Positions 23,772 to 32,518 of a DNA stretch of 58,745 nucleotides are shown here, one piece after another; position 1 is the stretch's first letter; each line of letters opens with the position of its first letter. The stretch is from Novosphingobium sp. AP12 (GTDB taxonomy: Bacteria > Pseudomonadota > Alphaproteobacteria > Sphingomonadales > Sphingomonadaceae). The stretch lies in contig NZ_AKKE01000024.1 of NCBI RefSeq assembly GCF_000281975.1, forward strand, positions 1 to 58,745. The letters are read 5' to 3'. Both the position numbers and the translations under genes were made by a program. The notes under the pieces were generated by a model. That model ran no database searches and was not told the DNA's origin. It worked only from the letters and a program-made list of their open reading frames with translations.

Positions 23772-26728
23772 ATCGGTACGCCCGGGCCGGTTTCGCCCTC
23801 GCTCATCGAGATCAGGAACAGCGCGTTGCTCGCCTGAAGGTCGATGTCCTGGCCGGGCCCGGGCACCACGGGCGCGCAGGGCACGGACTGCTGGTTCATC
23901 GCCACCATGAGCCGCAGGAACGCGAGCATCGCCGGATGCAGTTCCGATTTGAACCACACGATGAAGTCCTGGTTCAGGCGGAGCCAGCTGCGCGAGGCCG
24001 AGACCATGCGTTTTTCCGCCTCGGCGTACTGCGCCTCGGTCCACCCGCCGGGCTGGCCCGCGCTGGCCGGAACGGCGTCGTAGATCGCCGCCATGGTCGA
24101 CAGCAGCGTGTGCAGGGCACCGGACCGGGGTATCAGCTGTGCCAGCGCGGACAGGCGGTCGCCGTCGGCACCGGGGGAACGGAGCGGTTTGTTCGACCGC
24201 CACATCGCCACGATGCGGGCGACCGGGTCCTCGGCGGGGCGATGGTCCGACGTCTCCTCTATATCGCGCTCGTACTGCTTGCGCGAGGTGACGCCGGTGG
24301 CGATCTGGGTCTGGACGGAAAGGTCGAACAGTCCCAGGAGCGTGGGATCGTCGCTGCGGTTCAGCTCCCGGCCGATCGCCACCATCCGCTGCACGGCGAC
24401 GTCCGGTAGCCGCAGCCGCAGCCCGATCCGTCCGCGCACCTTGCCTTCGGGAGCGGCCTTGACCCGCCAGTCCTGGTAGATACCGAGCGCGGTCGTCACC
24501 CGTGTCTGGTCGATCAGGCGCTGGTCCGCGAGGCCGGACAGCAGCGCCTGCACTTCCTTCGCCTTGAGATTGTCGTCGTTGTGATCGAAGCCGATGTCGA
24601 CGGTCATTGAGCGGCGATTGCCCGCTGCCGCGTCGGCCTTCATCATCAGGAGGTCCCAGCTGCTCATGAACGTCGCCGAGCGGCCTTCGTTGAAGCCCTC
24701 GACCTTGCGCAGCGCGCTGCCCTGGGCCGTGACGGCAATGTCGCCGGCAGCGTTGGTGGTGATCGTCGCCTCGCCCTTGACGATCGAGGCGATCGACACG
24801 TCGATGCCGAGCACGGAGACTTCGACGGCGAAGCCATGTTCCTTGGAGGCGAAGCGCGACAGGCTCGATTCCGGATCGAGCCGGACCCCCGGGGGCGCGA
24901 GCGAAGGATCACCCAGGAGCTTCTGGAACGGTTCGAGCTGTCCGGTGACCAGCGAATGCCACAGGTCCGCCGTCTCGGCGTTGACCGCCGTGAACGTGCC
25001 CGCCAGTTCGTATTTGAGGCCGGAGGCGGCGGCGCCCGACCAGCCGAAGCGGGCCTCGAGCTTCTTGCTGGTGCCTTCCTTCGTCGCCTCGGTGACCTTC
25101 GCCGCGAAGCCGTAGAACTTGCCGAACACCTCGTGCACGCCGCCCAGCAGCTTGTTTGCTTCGGCTTCCGTTCCCTGGACCTGCGCACCTATGGACGAGA
25201 GTTCCTGTGCCAGGAGCTTCGACCACTGGTCGTCGCCGGCAAGGCCGCCGACGAGGCCATCGAACTGCCCCTTGATGTCGCTGAGCAGGGGCCGGATGCG
25301 CGTTGCGAGTTCCGCCTGGGGGACGATCGAAAGCCCTGGAATTCGGCTGGCGAGCCCCTCGACCACCGTCGCGGCCCAGGCATCGACATCGCCGAGGATG
25401 CCTTCGGCGCGGGTCGCGGCAAGGTCGGCGATCCGGCCGGCAACGAAATCGGCGAGCGCGCTGGTCCGCGTCTCCTCGCTCGCATCCGCAGTGCCCAGCA
25501 CCAGGGCGAGATCCTTGAGCAGCGCCTCGCGCAGCTGCGGCTGTTCGACCAGCGACCTGGCGGTTATTCCCAGCAGCGACGCGGCTTTGCTGGCTATGTA
25601 CGTGCCGGGACTGAGGAACGGCTTGATCTGGTTCAGCGCCGGTCCCGCGAAGTTCTGCGCCTCGGTCAGCAGGTCATGGACGCGCCGGGTCAACGGCGCC
25701 GCGTCGAGCTTGAGGTCGATGCCCGCCGACCAGTTGCGCTCGCGCAGTTCGTCCCGGCTGAGGACGAAGCGCATGCCTTCGCCGGTCTTGCGGATGGACA
25801 GGATCCACCGCGCATTGCGCCTGAACGCGAGGTTGGCGGTCACGCCGATCGTTCCTGACACCGCCTTGGGGATGTCGACCGCCTTGCCGAGCACCAGCCC
25901 GAGGCCGGCGGTCACGGCGCCGTCGCAGCCGAAGGCGATGCCTTCGAGGCCGGCGAGAGCGGCGGCATGGCTGATCGCGTCGAGGTCGAGCGGGCTGGGT
26001 ATCGCCGTCACCGACTGGAACAGGACCTTGGCGAACGGTTCCGCCGGGTCGTCCGGGCGGAAGAAGAAGCTCATCGCGGCCTCGGCACTCGCCCCGGCAT
26101 TGGCGGTGCCCTGGCCGATCTGGCCGAAGGGCAGCGACACGCCCGCACTGGTCGTGACCTTGCCGCGTCCGCCGACCCTCAGCAGTCCGCCGGCGACCCC
26201 GTCTCCCGAAAAAGGCCAGGGCGATCCGGCCTCGCAGTCCAGCCCGCCCTGCACGCCGACATCGAAGGTAAGCGCCACCGACCCCACCGTCGGCGAGGCG
26301 GAGGCCGCCAGCGCCGGGATCGACAGCGCGAACTGCCCCTCGTCGCCGGGCGCGTCGAAACCGAAGCCGTCGCCCGATGGCGCGCCGGTGGAACCCGGGC
26401 CGAAGTCACTCATCGGCCTCAGCAGCTTGGCCCAGCCGGTGTCCTGCAGTTTCTGGACATGCGCGGACAGCTTGCCATGGAGGTCCGTGAGGCCAAGCGT
26501 CGCGAAAACCTCGATCACCGCATCGTCCGCGAGGTGAGTGGCGAGAAAGCCCGCCAGTCGTGCCGGGCTGTCGACCGGAGCCTCGACCCCCAGCTTCCAC
26601 AAGGCCGAGCCCACCTCGCGCCAGTGCAGCGCGAGTCCCGCCCAGGCATCGAGTTCGGGGAGCACCGCGGACAAATCGCCGACCGCGCCGTTCAGGTTGA
26701 TCCACGAAGGAAGTGCGGGCTGAGGCAT
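23768..26728 (-). CDS. Large protein of unknown function (986 residues)
   Basis: I do not recognise this protein. It is 986 residues, starts at ATG 26728 after GGGAGAAGAG, and has no signal peptide or membrane segment. Residues 1-110 look helical; about 130-330 is rich in Gly and alternating hydrophobic residues as in beta-sheet repeats (GSVALTFDVGVQGGL, TVGVT-like strands); about 350-640 is helical with possible coiled coils; the last 250 residues are mixed, with W-rich helices near the end (SASRSWLRLNQDFIVWF). Base composition and codon use look like its neighbours. It is convergent with the DUF1989 gene and alone on its strand. It may be a structural or assembly factor, but nothing in the sequence proves this. 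Confidence 0.75.
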   Translation of the reverse strand: MPQPALPSWINLNGAVGDLSAVLPELDAWAGLALHWREVGSALWKLGVEAPVDSPARLAGFLATHLADDAVIEVFATLGLTDLHGKLSAHVQKLQDTGWAKLLRPMSDFGPGSTGAPSGDGFGFDAPGDEGQFALSIPALAASASPTVGSVALTFDVGVQGGLDCEAGSPWPFSGDGVAGGLLRVGGRGKVTTSAGVSLPFGQIGQGTANAGASAEAAMSFFFRPDDPAEPFAKVLFQSVTAIPSPLDLDAISHAAALAGLEGIAFGCDGAVTAGLGLVLGKAVDIPKAVSGTIGVTANLAFRRNARWILSIRKTGEGMRFVLSRDELRERNWSAGIDLKLDAAPLTRRVHDLLTEAQNFAGPALNQIKPFLSPGTYIASKAASLLGITARSLVEQPQLREALLKDLALVLGTADASEETRTSALADFVAGRIADLAATRAEGILGDVDAWAATVVEGLASRIPGLSIVPQAELATRIRPLLSDIKGQFDGLVGGLAGDDQWSKLLAQELSSIGAQVQGTEAEANKLLGGVHEVFGKFYGFAAKVTEATKEGTSKKLEARFGWSGAAASGLKYELAGTFTAVNAETADLWHSLVTGQLEPFQKLLGDPSLAPPGVRLDPESSLSRFASKEHGFAVEVSVLGIDVSIASIVKGEATITTNAAGDIAVTAQGSALRKVEGFNEGRSATFMSSWDLLMMKADAAAGNRRSMTVDIGFDHNDDNLKAKEVQALLSGLADQRLIDQTRVTTALGIYQDWRVKAAPEGKVRGRIGLRLRLPDVAVQRMVAIGRELNRSDDPTLLGLFDLSVQTQIATGVTSRKQYERDIEETSDHRPAEDPVARIVAMWRSNKPLRSPGADGDRLSALAQLIPRSGALHTLLSTMAAIYDAVPASAGQPGGWTEAQYAEAEKRMVSASRSWLRLNQDFIVWFKSELHPAMLAFLRLMVAMNQQSVPCAPVVPGPGQDIDLQASNALFLISMSEGETGPGVPI

Positions 26729-27136
26729 TCTCTTCTCCCAGCGAGAAAGTTCTCAGTCCCGGATCATGAGATCAATGCTTTGGGGTGTCGAATCGTATTT
26801 CGGCATGCCGGCATGATGACACGATTTGTCAGTTATTGCGGCTAATGCGGAAGACCTCGGCAAATCTGTATTTGCGGGGTCATAACAATGGTATACGAAA
26901 GTATTTGCGGGATGGGTCCCGATCCGATTGTGCCCGGCCGGAGTTCCCGTTACTCCCACGTCATTCGATCAAAGCCTTCACGAACCGTCCACTGGAGCAA
27001 TCGAAGATGGCCGAGCATCCGCAGTTCCGCCTGACGATCCGGTCGACCATCATGGACAGGTTTTTGGCGGCGCTCGTCATGACCGCGCGCCCGTCCCGAA
27101 CTTCTCGCCGCTAGACCACCTGAAGGAGCATCGCAC
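26729..27136. other. Intergenic region with no recognised feature
   Basis: About 400 bp between divergent genes, somewhat less GC-rich than its surroundings near 26750-26920. It must hold the promoters of the orphan gene and of the hydrolase operon, but no clear -35/-10 pair or operator could be picked out. A small open frame at 26785-27114 has no ribosome site and no protein-like composition. Confidence 0.5.
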
Positions 27137-27967
27137 ATGCCTGCCATCACGATGAAGGACGGTACCGAGATCTTCTACAAGGACTGGGGACCCAAGGAGG
27201 CCCAGCCGATCGTGTTCCACCACGGCTGGCCGCTGAGCGCCGACGACTGGGACAGCCAAATGATGTATTTCCTGATGCAGGGCTTTCGCGTCATCGCGCA
27301 CGACCGCCGGGGCCATGGCCGCTCGACCCAGACCTGGACCGGCAACGAGATGGATACTTACGCCGCCGACATGGCGGAACTGACCGACCATCTCGGCCTC
27401 GAAAGCGCGATCCACGTCGGGCACTCCACCGGCGGCGGCGAGGTGACGCGCTACGTGGCGCGCGCCAAGCCGGGCAGGGTGTCCAAGGCCGTGCTGATCG
27501 GCGCGGTGCCGCCGGTGATGGTCAGGTCCGCGAGCAACCCCGGCGGACTGCCGATCACGGTCTTCGACCACTTCCGCGGCGAACTGCTCGCCAACCGCGC
27601 GCAGTTCTATCTCGATATCCCCTCGGGACCGTTCTACGGCTATAACCGGGGCGGCGCGAAGGTCAGCCGGGGCGTGATCGAGAACTGGTGGCGGCAGGGG
27701 ATGATGGGCGGGGCCAAGGCGCACTACGACTGCATCAAGGCGTTCAGCGAGACCGACTTCACCGAGGACCTCAAAGCGATAGAGGTCCCCGTCCTCGTCA
27801 TGCACGGCGACGACGACCAGATAGTGCCCTATGCGGATTCCGCGCCGCTTTCGTCCAAGCTGCTGAAGCAGGGCAAGCTCAAGACCTACCTCGGCCTGCC
27901 CCATGGGCTGTGCACCACGCACCCGGATATCGTGAATCCCGACCTTCTCGCCTTCTTCAAGAGCTGA
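27137..27967 (+). CDS. Alpha/beta hydrolase (non-heme haloperoxidase/arylesterase type)
   Basis: This 276-residue alpha/beta hydrolase has an oxyanion region [12 protein letters not shown], nucleophile S97 in [10 protein letters not shown], an acidic residue in HGDDDQIVP (225-227) and His 256 in LPHGLC. The HSTGGGEV and GDDDQIVP patterns are those of the cofactor-free haloperoxidase/arylesterase group, which hydrolyse esters and can form peracids from carboxylic acids and H2O2. No signal peptide. A good ribosome site (GAAGGAG) precedes the ATG. It is followed within 30 bp by a DUF4126 gene and then a flavin disulfide-reductase-like gene, so a shared operon is likely. Natural substrate unknown. 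Confidence 0.88.
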   Translation: MPAITMKDGTEIFYKDWGPKEAQPIVFHHGWPLSADDWDSQMMYFLMQGFRVIAHDRRGHGRSTQTWTGNEMDTYAADMAELTDHLGLESAIHVGHSTGGGEVTRYVARAKPGRVSKAVLIGAVPPVMVRSASNPGGLPITVFDHFRGELLANRAQFYLDIPSGPFYGYNRGGAKVSRGVIENWWRQGMMGGAKAHYDCIKAFSETDFTEDLKAIEVPVLVMHGDDDQIVPYADSAPLSSKLLKQGKLKTYLGLPHGLCTTHPDIVNPDLLAFFKS

Positions 27968-27996
27968 ACCGTTTCCTCGCTGAAAGGACACCTTGC

Positions 27997-28455
27997 ATGA
28001 TCCTGGTACTGGCACTGCTGATCGGCGTCGTCGCCGGCCTTCGCGCCTTCACGGCCCCCGCTGCGGTAAGCTGGGCGGCGGCTCTCGGCCTTCTTGGTTT
28101 GGAGGGCAGCTGGCTCGAATTCCTCGGCTATCGCTTCACGCCCTGGATTTTCACCGTGGTGGCCGTGCTGGAACTGATCGGCGACCAGCTTCCCAGCACA
28201 CCGAGCCGCAAGGTGCCGATGCAGTTCATCACGCGCCTCGTCATGGGCGGCCTGAGCGGCGGCGCCATCGGCGTTTCGGGCGGCATGCTGATCGCGGGAC
28301 TGGTGGCCGGGATCGTCGGCGCGGTGATCGGGACTTACGGCGGCGCAGCGGCGCGTGCTGCTCTGGCCCGCTCATTCGGACGAGACCTTCCCGCCGCGCT
28401 GATCGAGGACATCGTAGCGGTCGGCGGCGCATTCCTGATCGTGCATGCCTTGTGA
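27997..28455 (+). CDS. DUF4126 family membrane protein
   Basis: A 152-residue integral membrane protein with about four hydrophobic segments, starting with MILVLALLIGVVAGLRAFTAPA, then around 45-65, a Gly-rich helix pair at 85-120 (SGGMLIAGLVAGIVGAVIG) and a terminal helix (VAVGGAFLIVHAL). This matches the DUF4126 family, whose function is unknown. The ATG at 27997 follows GAAAGGA. Its TGA overlaps the GTG start of the next gene, so it is coupled to the flavoprotein. Confidence 0.8.
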   Translation: MILVLALLIGVVAGLRAFTAPAAVSWAAALGLLGLEGSWLEFLGYRFTPWIFTVVAVLELIGDQLPSTPSRKVPMQFITRLVMGGLSGGAIGVSGGMLIAGLVAGIVGAVIGTYGGAAARAALARSFGRDLPAALIEDIVAVGGAFLIVHAL

Positions 28456-29825
28456 GTGAAACTTTCGACGCGATCATCGTCGGCGCCGGGCAAGCTGGTC
28501 CCGCGCTCGCCGGCCGGCTCACCGCAGCTGGCCAGCGCGTCGCCTTGGTCGAGCGCGACCGGATCGGCGGCACCTGCGTCAACACCGGCTGCACCCCCAC
28601 CAAGGCCATGGTGGCGAGCGCCTATGCCGCGCACCTCGCCCTGCGCGGAGGAGAGTACGGTTTCTCCACCGGGCCGGTCACGGTAGACCTTCCGGCGGTG
28701 GTGCGCCGCGCACAGGACATCGCCGGCGGCTCGCGCGGGCGCAACGAGAAGTGGCTGGCGGGGATGGAGGGCCTGACCCTCATCCATGGCCACGCGCGCT
28801 TCACCGGGCCGAGCGAGATTACGGTGGATGGCCGCGCCATCACCGCGCCGCGCATCTTCCTCAACGTCGGCGGACGGCCTTCGCGCCCGGCGATGAAGGG
28901 CATCGACGACGTCACCACGCTCGACAATGCTGGGCTGCTGGTGCTGGAGGAGCTGCCCCGGCACCTCGTTGTCGTCGGCGGCAGCTACATCGGGCTCGAG
29001 TTCGCGCAGATGTTCCGCCGCTTCGGCGCCGAGGTCACCGTCGTCGAGATGGGCCCCCGCCTCGTCGGTCGCGAGGACGAGGACGTCAGCGAAGCGATCC
29101 GCGACATCCTCGAGGCCGAGGGGATCACCGTGCGCACCAGCGCCACCTGCATCAGCTTCGCCCCCCATGCGGATGGCGTGACCGTGGGCGTGGACTGTTC
29201 GTCGGGCGAGCCGGAGGTCGTGGGCAGCCACGTGCTGCTTGCGGTGGGGCGCCGGCCCAACACCGACGACCTCGGGCTCGACCTCGCGGGCGTCGAGGTG
29301 GACGAGCGCGGCTACATCAAGGTCGACGAGCGGCTGCGGACAAGCGCGCCCGGCATCTGGGCGATGGGCGACTGCAACGGGCGCGGCGCGTTCACGCACA
29401 CCGCCTGGAACGATTTCGAGATCGTCGCCGCCAATCTGCTCGACGGGGAGGACCGGCGTGTCAGCCAGCGTCTGCCGGGCTACGCGCTCTACATCGACCC
29501 GCCGCTCGGCCGCGTCGGCATGACTTTCGCGCAGGCACGGGCGAGTGGGCGGCCGCTGCTGGTCTCCACGCGCCCGATGTCCCGCGTCGCGCGCGCGATC
29601 GAGAAGGGCGAGACGCAAGGGTTGATGAAGGTGGTCGCAGATGCGGAAACACGAAAGATCCTCGGCGCCGCGATCCTCGGCACCGGCGGCGACGAGGCGA
29701 TCCACGGCATCCTCGACATCATGAGCGCCGGGGCGAACCTCGACGAGCTGCGCTGGGCCGTGCCGATCCACCCGACGGTTTCCGAGCTGATCCCCACGGT
29801 GCTGCTGGACCTCAGGCCGGAGTGA
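28452..29825 (+). CDS. FAD-dependent pyridine nucleotide-disulfide oxidoreductase (mercuric-reductase-like)
   Basis: This 457-residue flavoprotein of the glutathione-reductase fold has an FAD Rossmann motif GAGQAG (11-16), the redox-active disulfide C42/C47 in GGTCVNTGCTPTK, an NAD(P) motif (VVVGGSYIGLEFAQMFRRFG), the FAD motif APGIWAMGDCNG and a C-terminal dimerisation domain with IHPTVSE. It lacks an N-terminal heavy-metal domain and the C-terminal Cys pair of MerA, so it is not a true mercuric reductase; members of this type are annotated as FAD-containing oxidoreductases of unknown partner. GTG 28452 overlaps the previous stop by four bases (GTGA), making this the third gene of the operon. 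Confidence 0.85.
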   Translation: MSETFDAIIVGAGQAGPALAGRLTAAGQRVALVERDRIGGTCVNTGCTPTKAMVASAYAAHLALRGGEYGFSTGPVTVDLPAVVRRAQDIAGGSRGRNEKWLAGMEGLTLIHGHARFTGPSEITVDGRAITAPRIFLNVGGRPSRPAMKGIDDVTTLDNAGLLVLEELPRHLVVVGGSYIGLEFAQMFRRFGAEVTVVEMGPRLVGREDEDVSEAIRDILEAEGITVRTSATCISFAPHADGVTVGVDCSSGEPEVVGSHVLLAVGRRPNTDDLGLDLAGVEVDERGYIKVDERLRTSAPGIWAMGDCNGRGAFTHTAWNDFEIVAANLLDGEDRRVSQRLPGYALYIDPPLGRVGMTFAQARASGRPLLVSTRPMSRVARAIEKGETQGLMKVVADAETRKILGAAILGTGGDEAIHGILDIMSAGANLDELRWAVPIHPTVSELIPTVLLDLRPE

Positions 29826-29828
29826 CGT

Positions 29829-30725
29829 TCAGCCCTGCGGCCGTTGCCCGTGCGTCTCGCTGGTGATGAGCGCCGCCGCCGCGCAGAGCCGTTCGACGTA
29901 GCGTTCGATCTCGGCGGGCGGCAGGTCCCGCCCGATGCCGCTGATGACGAGCTGCATCGAGACGGTGCCGGCGGGCGAGAACACCGGCGCGGTGATGTAG
30001 CTCACGCCCTCGGCGGCGGCATCGGCGAGGTCGAACAACTGCACCTCGTTCGGCGTCAGGTGCGACACGAGCGCGAACACCGATGACCAGTACGCATCAT
30101 CGCGCGGCTGGTCCGTCTGCAGCGCGGTGGCCTCGCGGGTGTGGCCGGTGCTCGGCCCGTTGGCGGCGATGGCGTAGCCGCGCCGGCGGATCAGCGAGAA
30201 GGCGGCGAGCAGGTGCGCGCGCATCTGCGTGCTGATGTAGGGCGCGGCGCGCTCGACGTAGGCGGCGATCGCCGCCTCCCCGGCCCAGGCGACGTGGCAC
30301 AGCCCCAGCGGCGGGACCAGCGGACGCCGCTCCCCCACCCGCGTGAGCCCGCGATGAGACTGCGGCGCGCCTTCCTTCACCAGCACGAGGATTTCGTCGC
30401 CGGTCACGGTATTGGCGCTGCACTGGACGTTCAGCTCCACCGCAAGCCGGGCGATCTCGCGCCGCGCGGCATTGACTCCGCGATGCTTCTCCACCGCCGC
30501 CTGCCCGATCGCCACCATCGCCACCCCGAGCGAATAAGTGCGCTGCTTCTCGTTGCGCGAAAGAAACTGGGCGGCGGCCAACGTCGTCAGAATGCGGTGC
30601 GCCGAGCCATTACTGAGCCCCAGGTGCCGCGCGATTTCCGCGAGCGAGAAGCTTTCCGTCGGCCGCGCGGCGAGGAAATTCAGTACGTCGATCACGCGGC
30701 CGGTCGGGTTCGAGGGGTCGGGCAA
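29829..30725 (-). CDS. IclR-family transcriptional regulator
   Basis: The protein has about 298 residues, with an N-terminal winged helix (RVIDVLNFLAARPTESFSLAE, LSNGSAHRILTTLAAAQFL) and a C-terminal effector domain (NTVTGDEILVLVKEG, RVGERRPLVPPLG, RRRGYAI). I chose TTG 30725 because AAAGGAG lies nine bases upstream. The longer frame starting at ATG 30779 has no ribosome site and its start overlaps a repeat that looks like the regulator's own operator. If the ATG is real the protein is 316 residues. It is divergent from two SDR genes and probably controls them. Effector unknown; IclR proteins often sense catabolic acids. Confidence 0.83.
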   Translation of the reverse strand: MPDPSNPTGRVIDVLNFLAARPTESFSLAEIARHLGLSNGSAHRILTTLAAAQFLSRNEKQRTYSLGVAMVAIGQAAVEKHRGVNAARREIARLAVELNVQCSANTVTGDEILVLVKEGAPQSHRGLTRVGERRPLVPPLGLCHVAWAGEAAIAAYVERAAPYISTQMRAHLLAAFSLIRRRGYAIAANGPSTGHTREATALQTDQPRDDAYWSSVFALVSHLTPNEVQLFDLADAAAEGVSYITAPVFSPAGTVSMQLVISGIGRDLPPAEIERYVERLCAAAALITSETHGQRPQG

Positions 30726-30777
30726 GCGAGGCGGCTCCTTTGGAAAGCGATTGACTCGACTCTCCACCAACAACATC

Positions 30778-30813
30778 ATTCCAGTAATAGCAATAACTAT
30801 TCCAATAATGGAA
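30778..30813. promoter_or_regulatory. Candidate IclR operator in the divergent IclR/SDR region
   Basis: TTCCAATAATGGAA (30800-30813) is a TTCCA-N4-TGGAA dyad, close in form to IclR-type sites. Its left part, ATTCCAATAAT (30799-30809), is repeated as ATTCCAGTAAT (30778-30788) exactly 21 bp away, that is, two helical turns. The dyad ends 7 bp before the SDR start. Confidence 0.5.
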
Positions 30814-30820
30814 GGATGGG

Positions 30821-31687
30821 ATGATGGAGCGACAGAGGGAACTCGACCTTTCGGGCAAGGTGGTGGTCATCACCGGCGCCAGCCGAGGGGTCGGCAAGCA
30901 GGCCGCGCTCGACTTCGCGAAGCGCGGCGCGAAGGTGGTGCTGGCGGCGCGGACGGTCAAGGTTGACAGCGCGCTGCCCGGCACCATCGGCGAGACGCTG
31001 CGGCAGATCGAGGACATGGGCGGCGAGGCTATCGCCGTCGCCACCGATCTCGCCAAGGAGGAGGACCTGCGCCGCCTCATCGATGCTGCGGTCGAGCGTT
31101 TCGGCGGCGTCGACGTGCTCGTCAATAATGCGGCGGCCACCACCGGCGACATCTGGGGCAAGCCCTTCCTCGACCTCACGCGCGAGGAATGGCTCTACCA
31201 GTTCGACGTCAACGTCCACGCGCCGTTCACGCTGACCCAGCTGGTCGTGCCGATCATGGAGAAGCGCGGCGGCGGGCGGATCATCAACCTGTCGACCGGC
31301 AGCGGCGAGGTATTCCGCAAGGCCGAGGAGCCGCCTAAGCTGAATGCCCAGGGCGGCTTCAGCCTCGCGGTGCCGGGGTACTATTCCAGCAAGCGCGCGC
31401 TCGATCGCTTCGGCAACTGCATGGCGCCCGAACTCCACGCGAAGAACATCGCCGTCATCGGCATGCACCCGGGGCTGGTCGCCACCGAACTCGTCCAGAT
31501 CCGCGTCAAGGAGCGAGGGCTCGACGACAGCGTGGCGGTGCCGATGACGATCCCTGCGCGCATGATCGTCTACTTCTCCGCCTGCGAGAACCCGGCCGAA
31601 TACACCGGCCGCCTGTTCTGGGCTGAGCGCGAGATGGCCGACATGGGCATCGAACTGGACGAGGAGGGCGCGGTATGCCCATCCTGA
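30821..31687 (+). CDS. Short-chain dehydrogenase/reductase (first of pair)
   Basis: A 288-residue classical SDR: cofactor loop TGASRGVGKQ (about 19-28), NNAA in DVLVNNAAATTG, and the active-site Tyr and Lys in PGYYSSKRALD with an upstream Ser in INLSTGSG. The length and the PGLVATELV segment after the active site fit the classical group; NAD or NADP preference is not clear. Its ATG lies 7 bp past the TTCCA-TGGAA dyad and follows GGAAGGATGGG. It overlaps the second SDR gene by 13 bp. The pair, divergent from an IclR regulator, looks like a small catabolic unit for an alcohol or ketone substrate that cannot be named. Confidence 0.88.
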   Translation: MMERQRELDLSGKVVVITGASRGVGKQAALDFAKRGAKVVLAARTVKVDSALPGTIGETLRQIEDMGGEAIAVATDLAKEEDLRRLIDAAVERFGGVDVLVNNAAATTGDIWGKPFLDLTREEWLYQFDVNVHAPFTLTQLVVPIMEKRGGGRIINLSTGSGEVFRKAEEPPKLNAQGGFSLAVPGYYSSKRALDRFGNCMAPELHAKNIAVIGMHPGLVATELVQIRVKERGLDDSVAVPMTIPARMIVYFSACENPAEYTGRLFWAEREMADMGIELDEEGAVCPS

Positions 31688-32514
31688 AACCCGTCGGCAT
31701 GGACCTGACAAAGTATGGCCCTTGGGCGCTCGTCATCGGCGGGTCGGAGGGCGTCGGCGCGGAGTTCGCGCGGCTGCTGGCGGCGGACAAGTTCAACCTC
31801 GTGCTCGTCGCGCGCAAGGCGGGGCCGCTGGAGGAGCTGGCGGAGGAACTGCGCGGGCAAGGCGCCGAAGTACGCACCGCCTCGGTCGATCTTGCGCAAG
31901 GCGACGCGCTGGCGCAGGTCCGCAAGGTCACCGACGACATCGAAGTGGGCCTGCTCATCTACAATGCCGGGGCCAACAACACGCGCGGCCTGTTCGTGGA
32001 ACTGCCCGAGGAAGTGACCGGGGCGGTCATTGCCATCACCGTGCTGGGGCAGGCTAACTTCACCCGCCACTACGGCGCGCTGATGGCCGGGCGCGGGCGC
32101 GGCGGGATCATTCTGGGCGGATCGCTGAGCAGCTACCTCGGCTCGCCTACGCTGGCGGCTTACACAGGCGCCAAGGCGTTCAGCCGCATCTTCTCCGAGG
32201 CCCTCTGGGCGGAATGTGCGCCGCTGGGCGTCGACGTGCTGCACCTCAACATCGGCTTCACCGCAACCCCAGCCATGGCGCGCCTCGGCATGCCGGTCAA
32301 GCTTGCCGAGCCGCCCGAGACGGTCGCGCGCGAGGGGCTGGAGAATATCGCGAACGGCCCGGTCTGGATCGTCAGCACCCCCGGCAACGTCGAGCGCGCC
32401 CGGCTCATCGGCGGCGTCGACAACCGCGCCGAGACCGTGCGCGCCCACGCCATAGCCCCGCGCGACAGGACCGCGCAGGCGGCGAAGGAGCACCAGAAGC
32501 TGGCGGGCTCCTGA
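31675..32514 (+). CDS. Short-chain dehydrogenase/reductase (second of pair)
   Basis: A 279-residue SDR with a variant cofactor loop GGSEGVGAEF (about 23-32), YNAGANN in place of NNAG, and the catalytic YTGAK (AAYTGAKAFSRIF) preceded by a Ser-rich GGSLSSYLG. This subfamily often handles steroid- or lipid-like substrates, but no substrate can be assigned here. The start overlaps the preceding SDR by 13 bp, so they are co-translated. Convergent with the FAD oxidase gene, 4 bp apart. Confidence 0.86.
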   Translation: MPILKPVGMDLTKYGPWALVIGGSEGVGAEFARLLAADKFNLVLVARKAGPLEELAEELRGQGAEVRTASVDLAQGDALAQVRKVTDDIEVGLLIYNAGANNTRGLFVELPEEVTGAVIAITVLGQANFTRHYGALMAGRGRGGIILGGSLSSYLGSPTLAAYTGAKAFSRIFSEALWAECAPLGVDVLHLNIGFTATPAMARLGMPVKLAEPPETVAREGLENIANGPVWIVSTPGNVERARLIGGVDNRAETVRAHAIAPRDRTAQAAKEHQKLAGS

Positions 32515-32518
32515 CCCG

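Noticed and set aside
26785..27114. Possible small gene before the alpha/beta hydrolase
   Set aside because: No ribosome site, mixed composition and no family resemblance; treated as noncoding.
28452..29825. Mercuric reductase (merA)
   Set aside because: The redox Cys pair is present but the C-terminal Cys pair and heavy-metal domain of MerA are missing, and no other mer genes are nearby.
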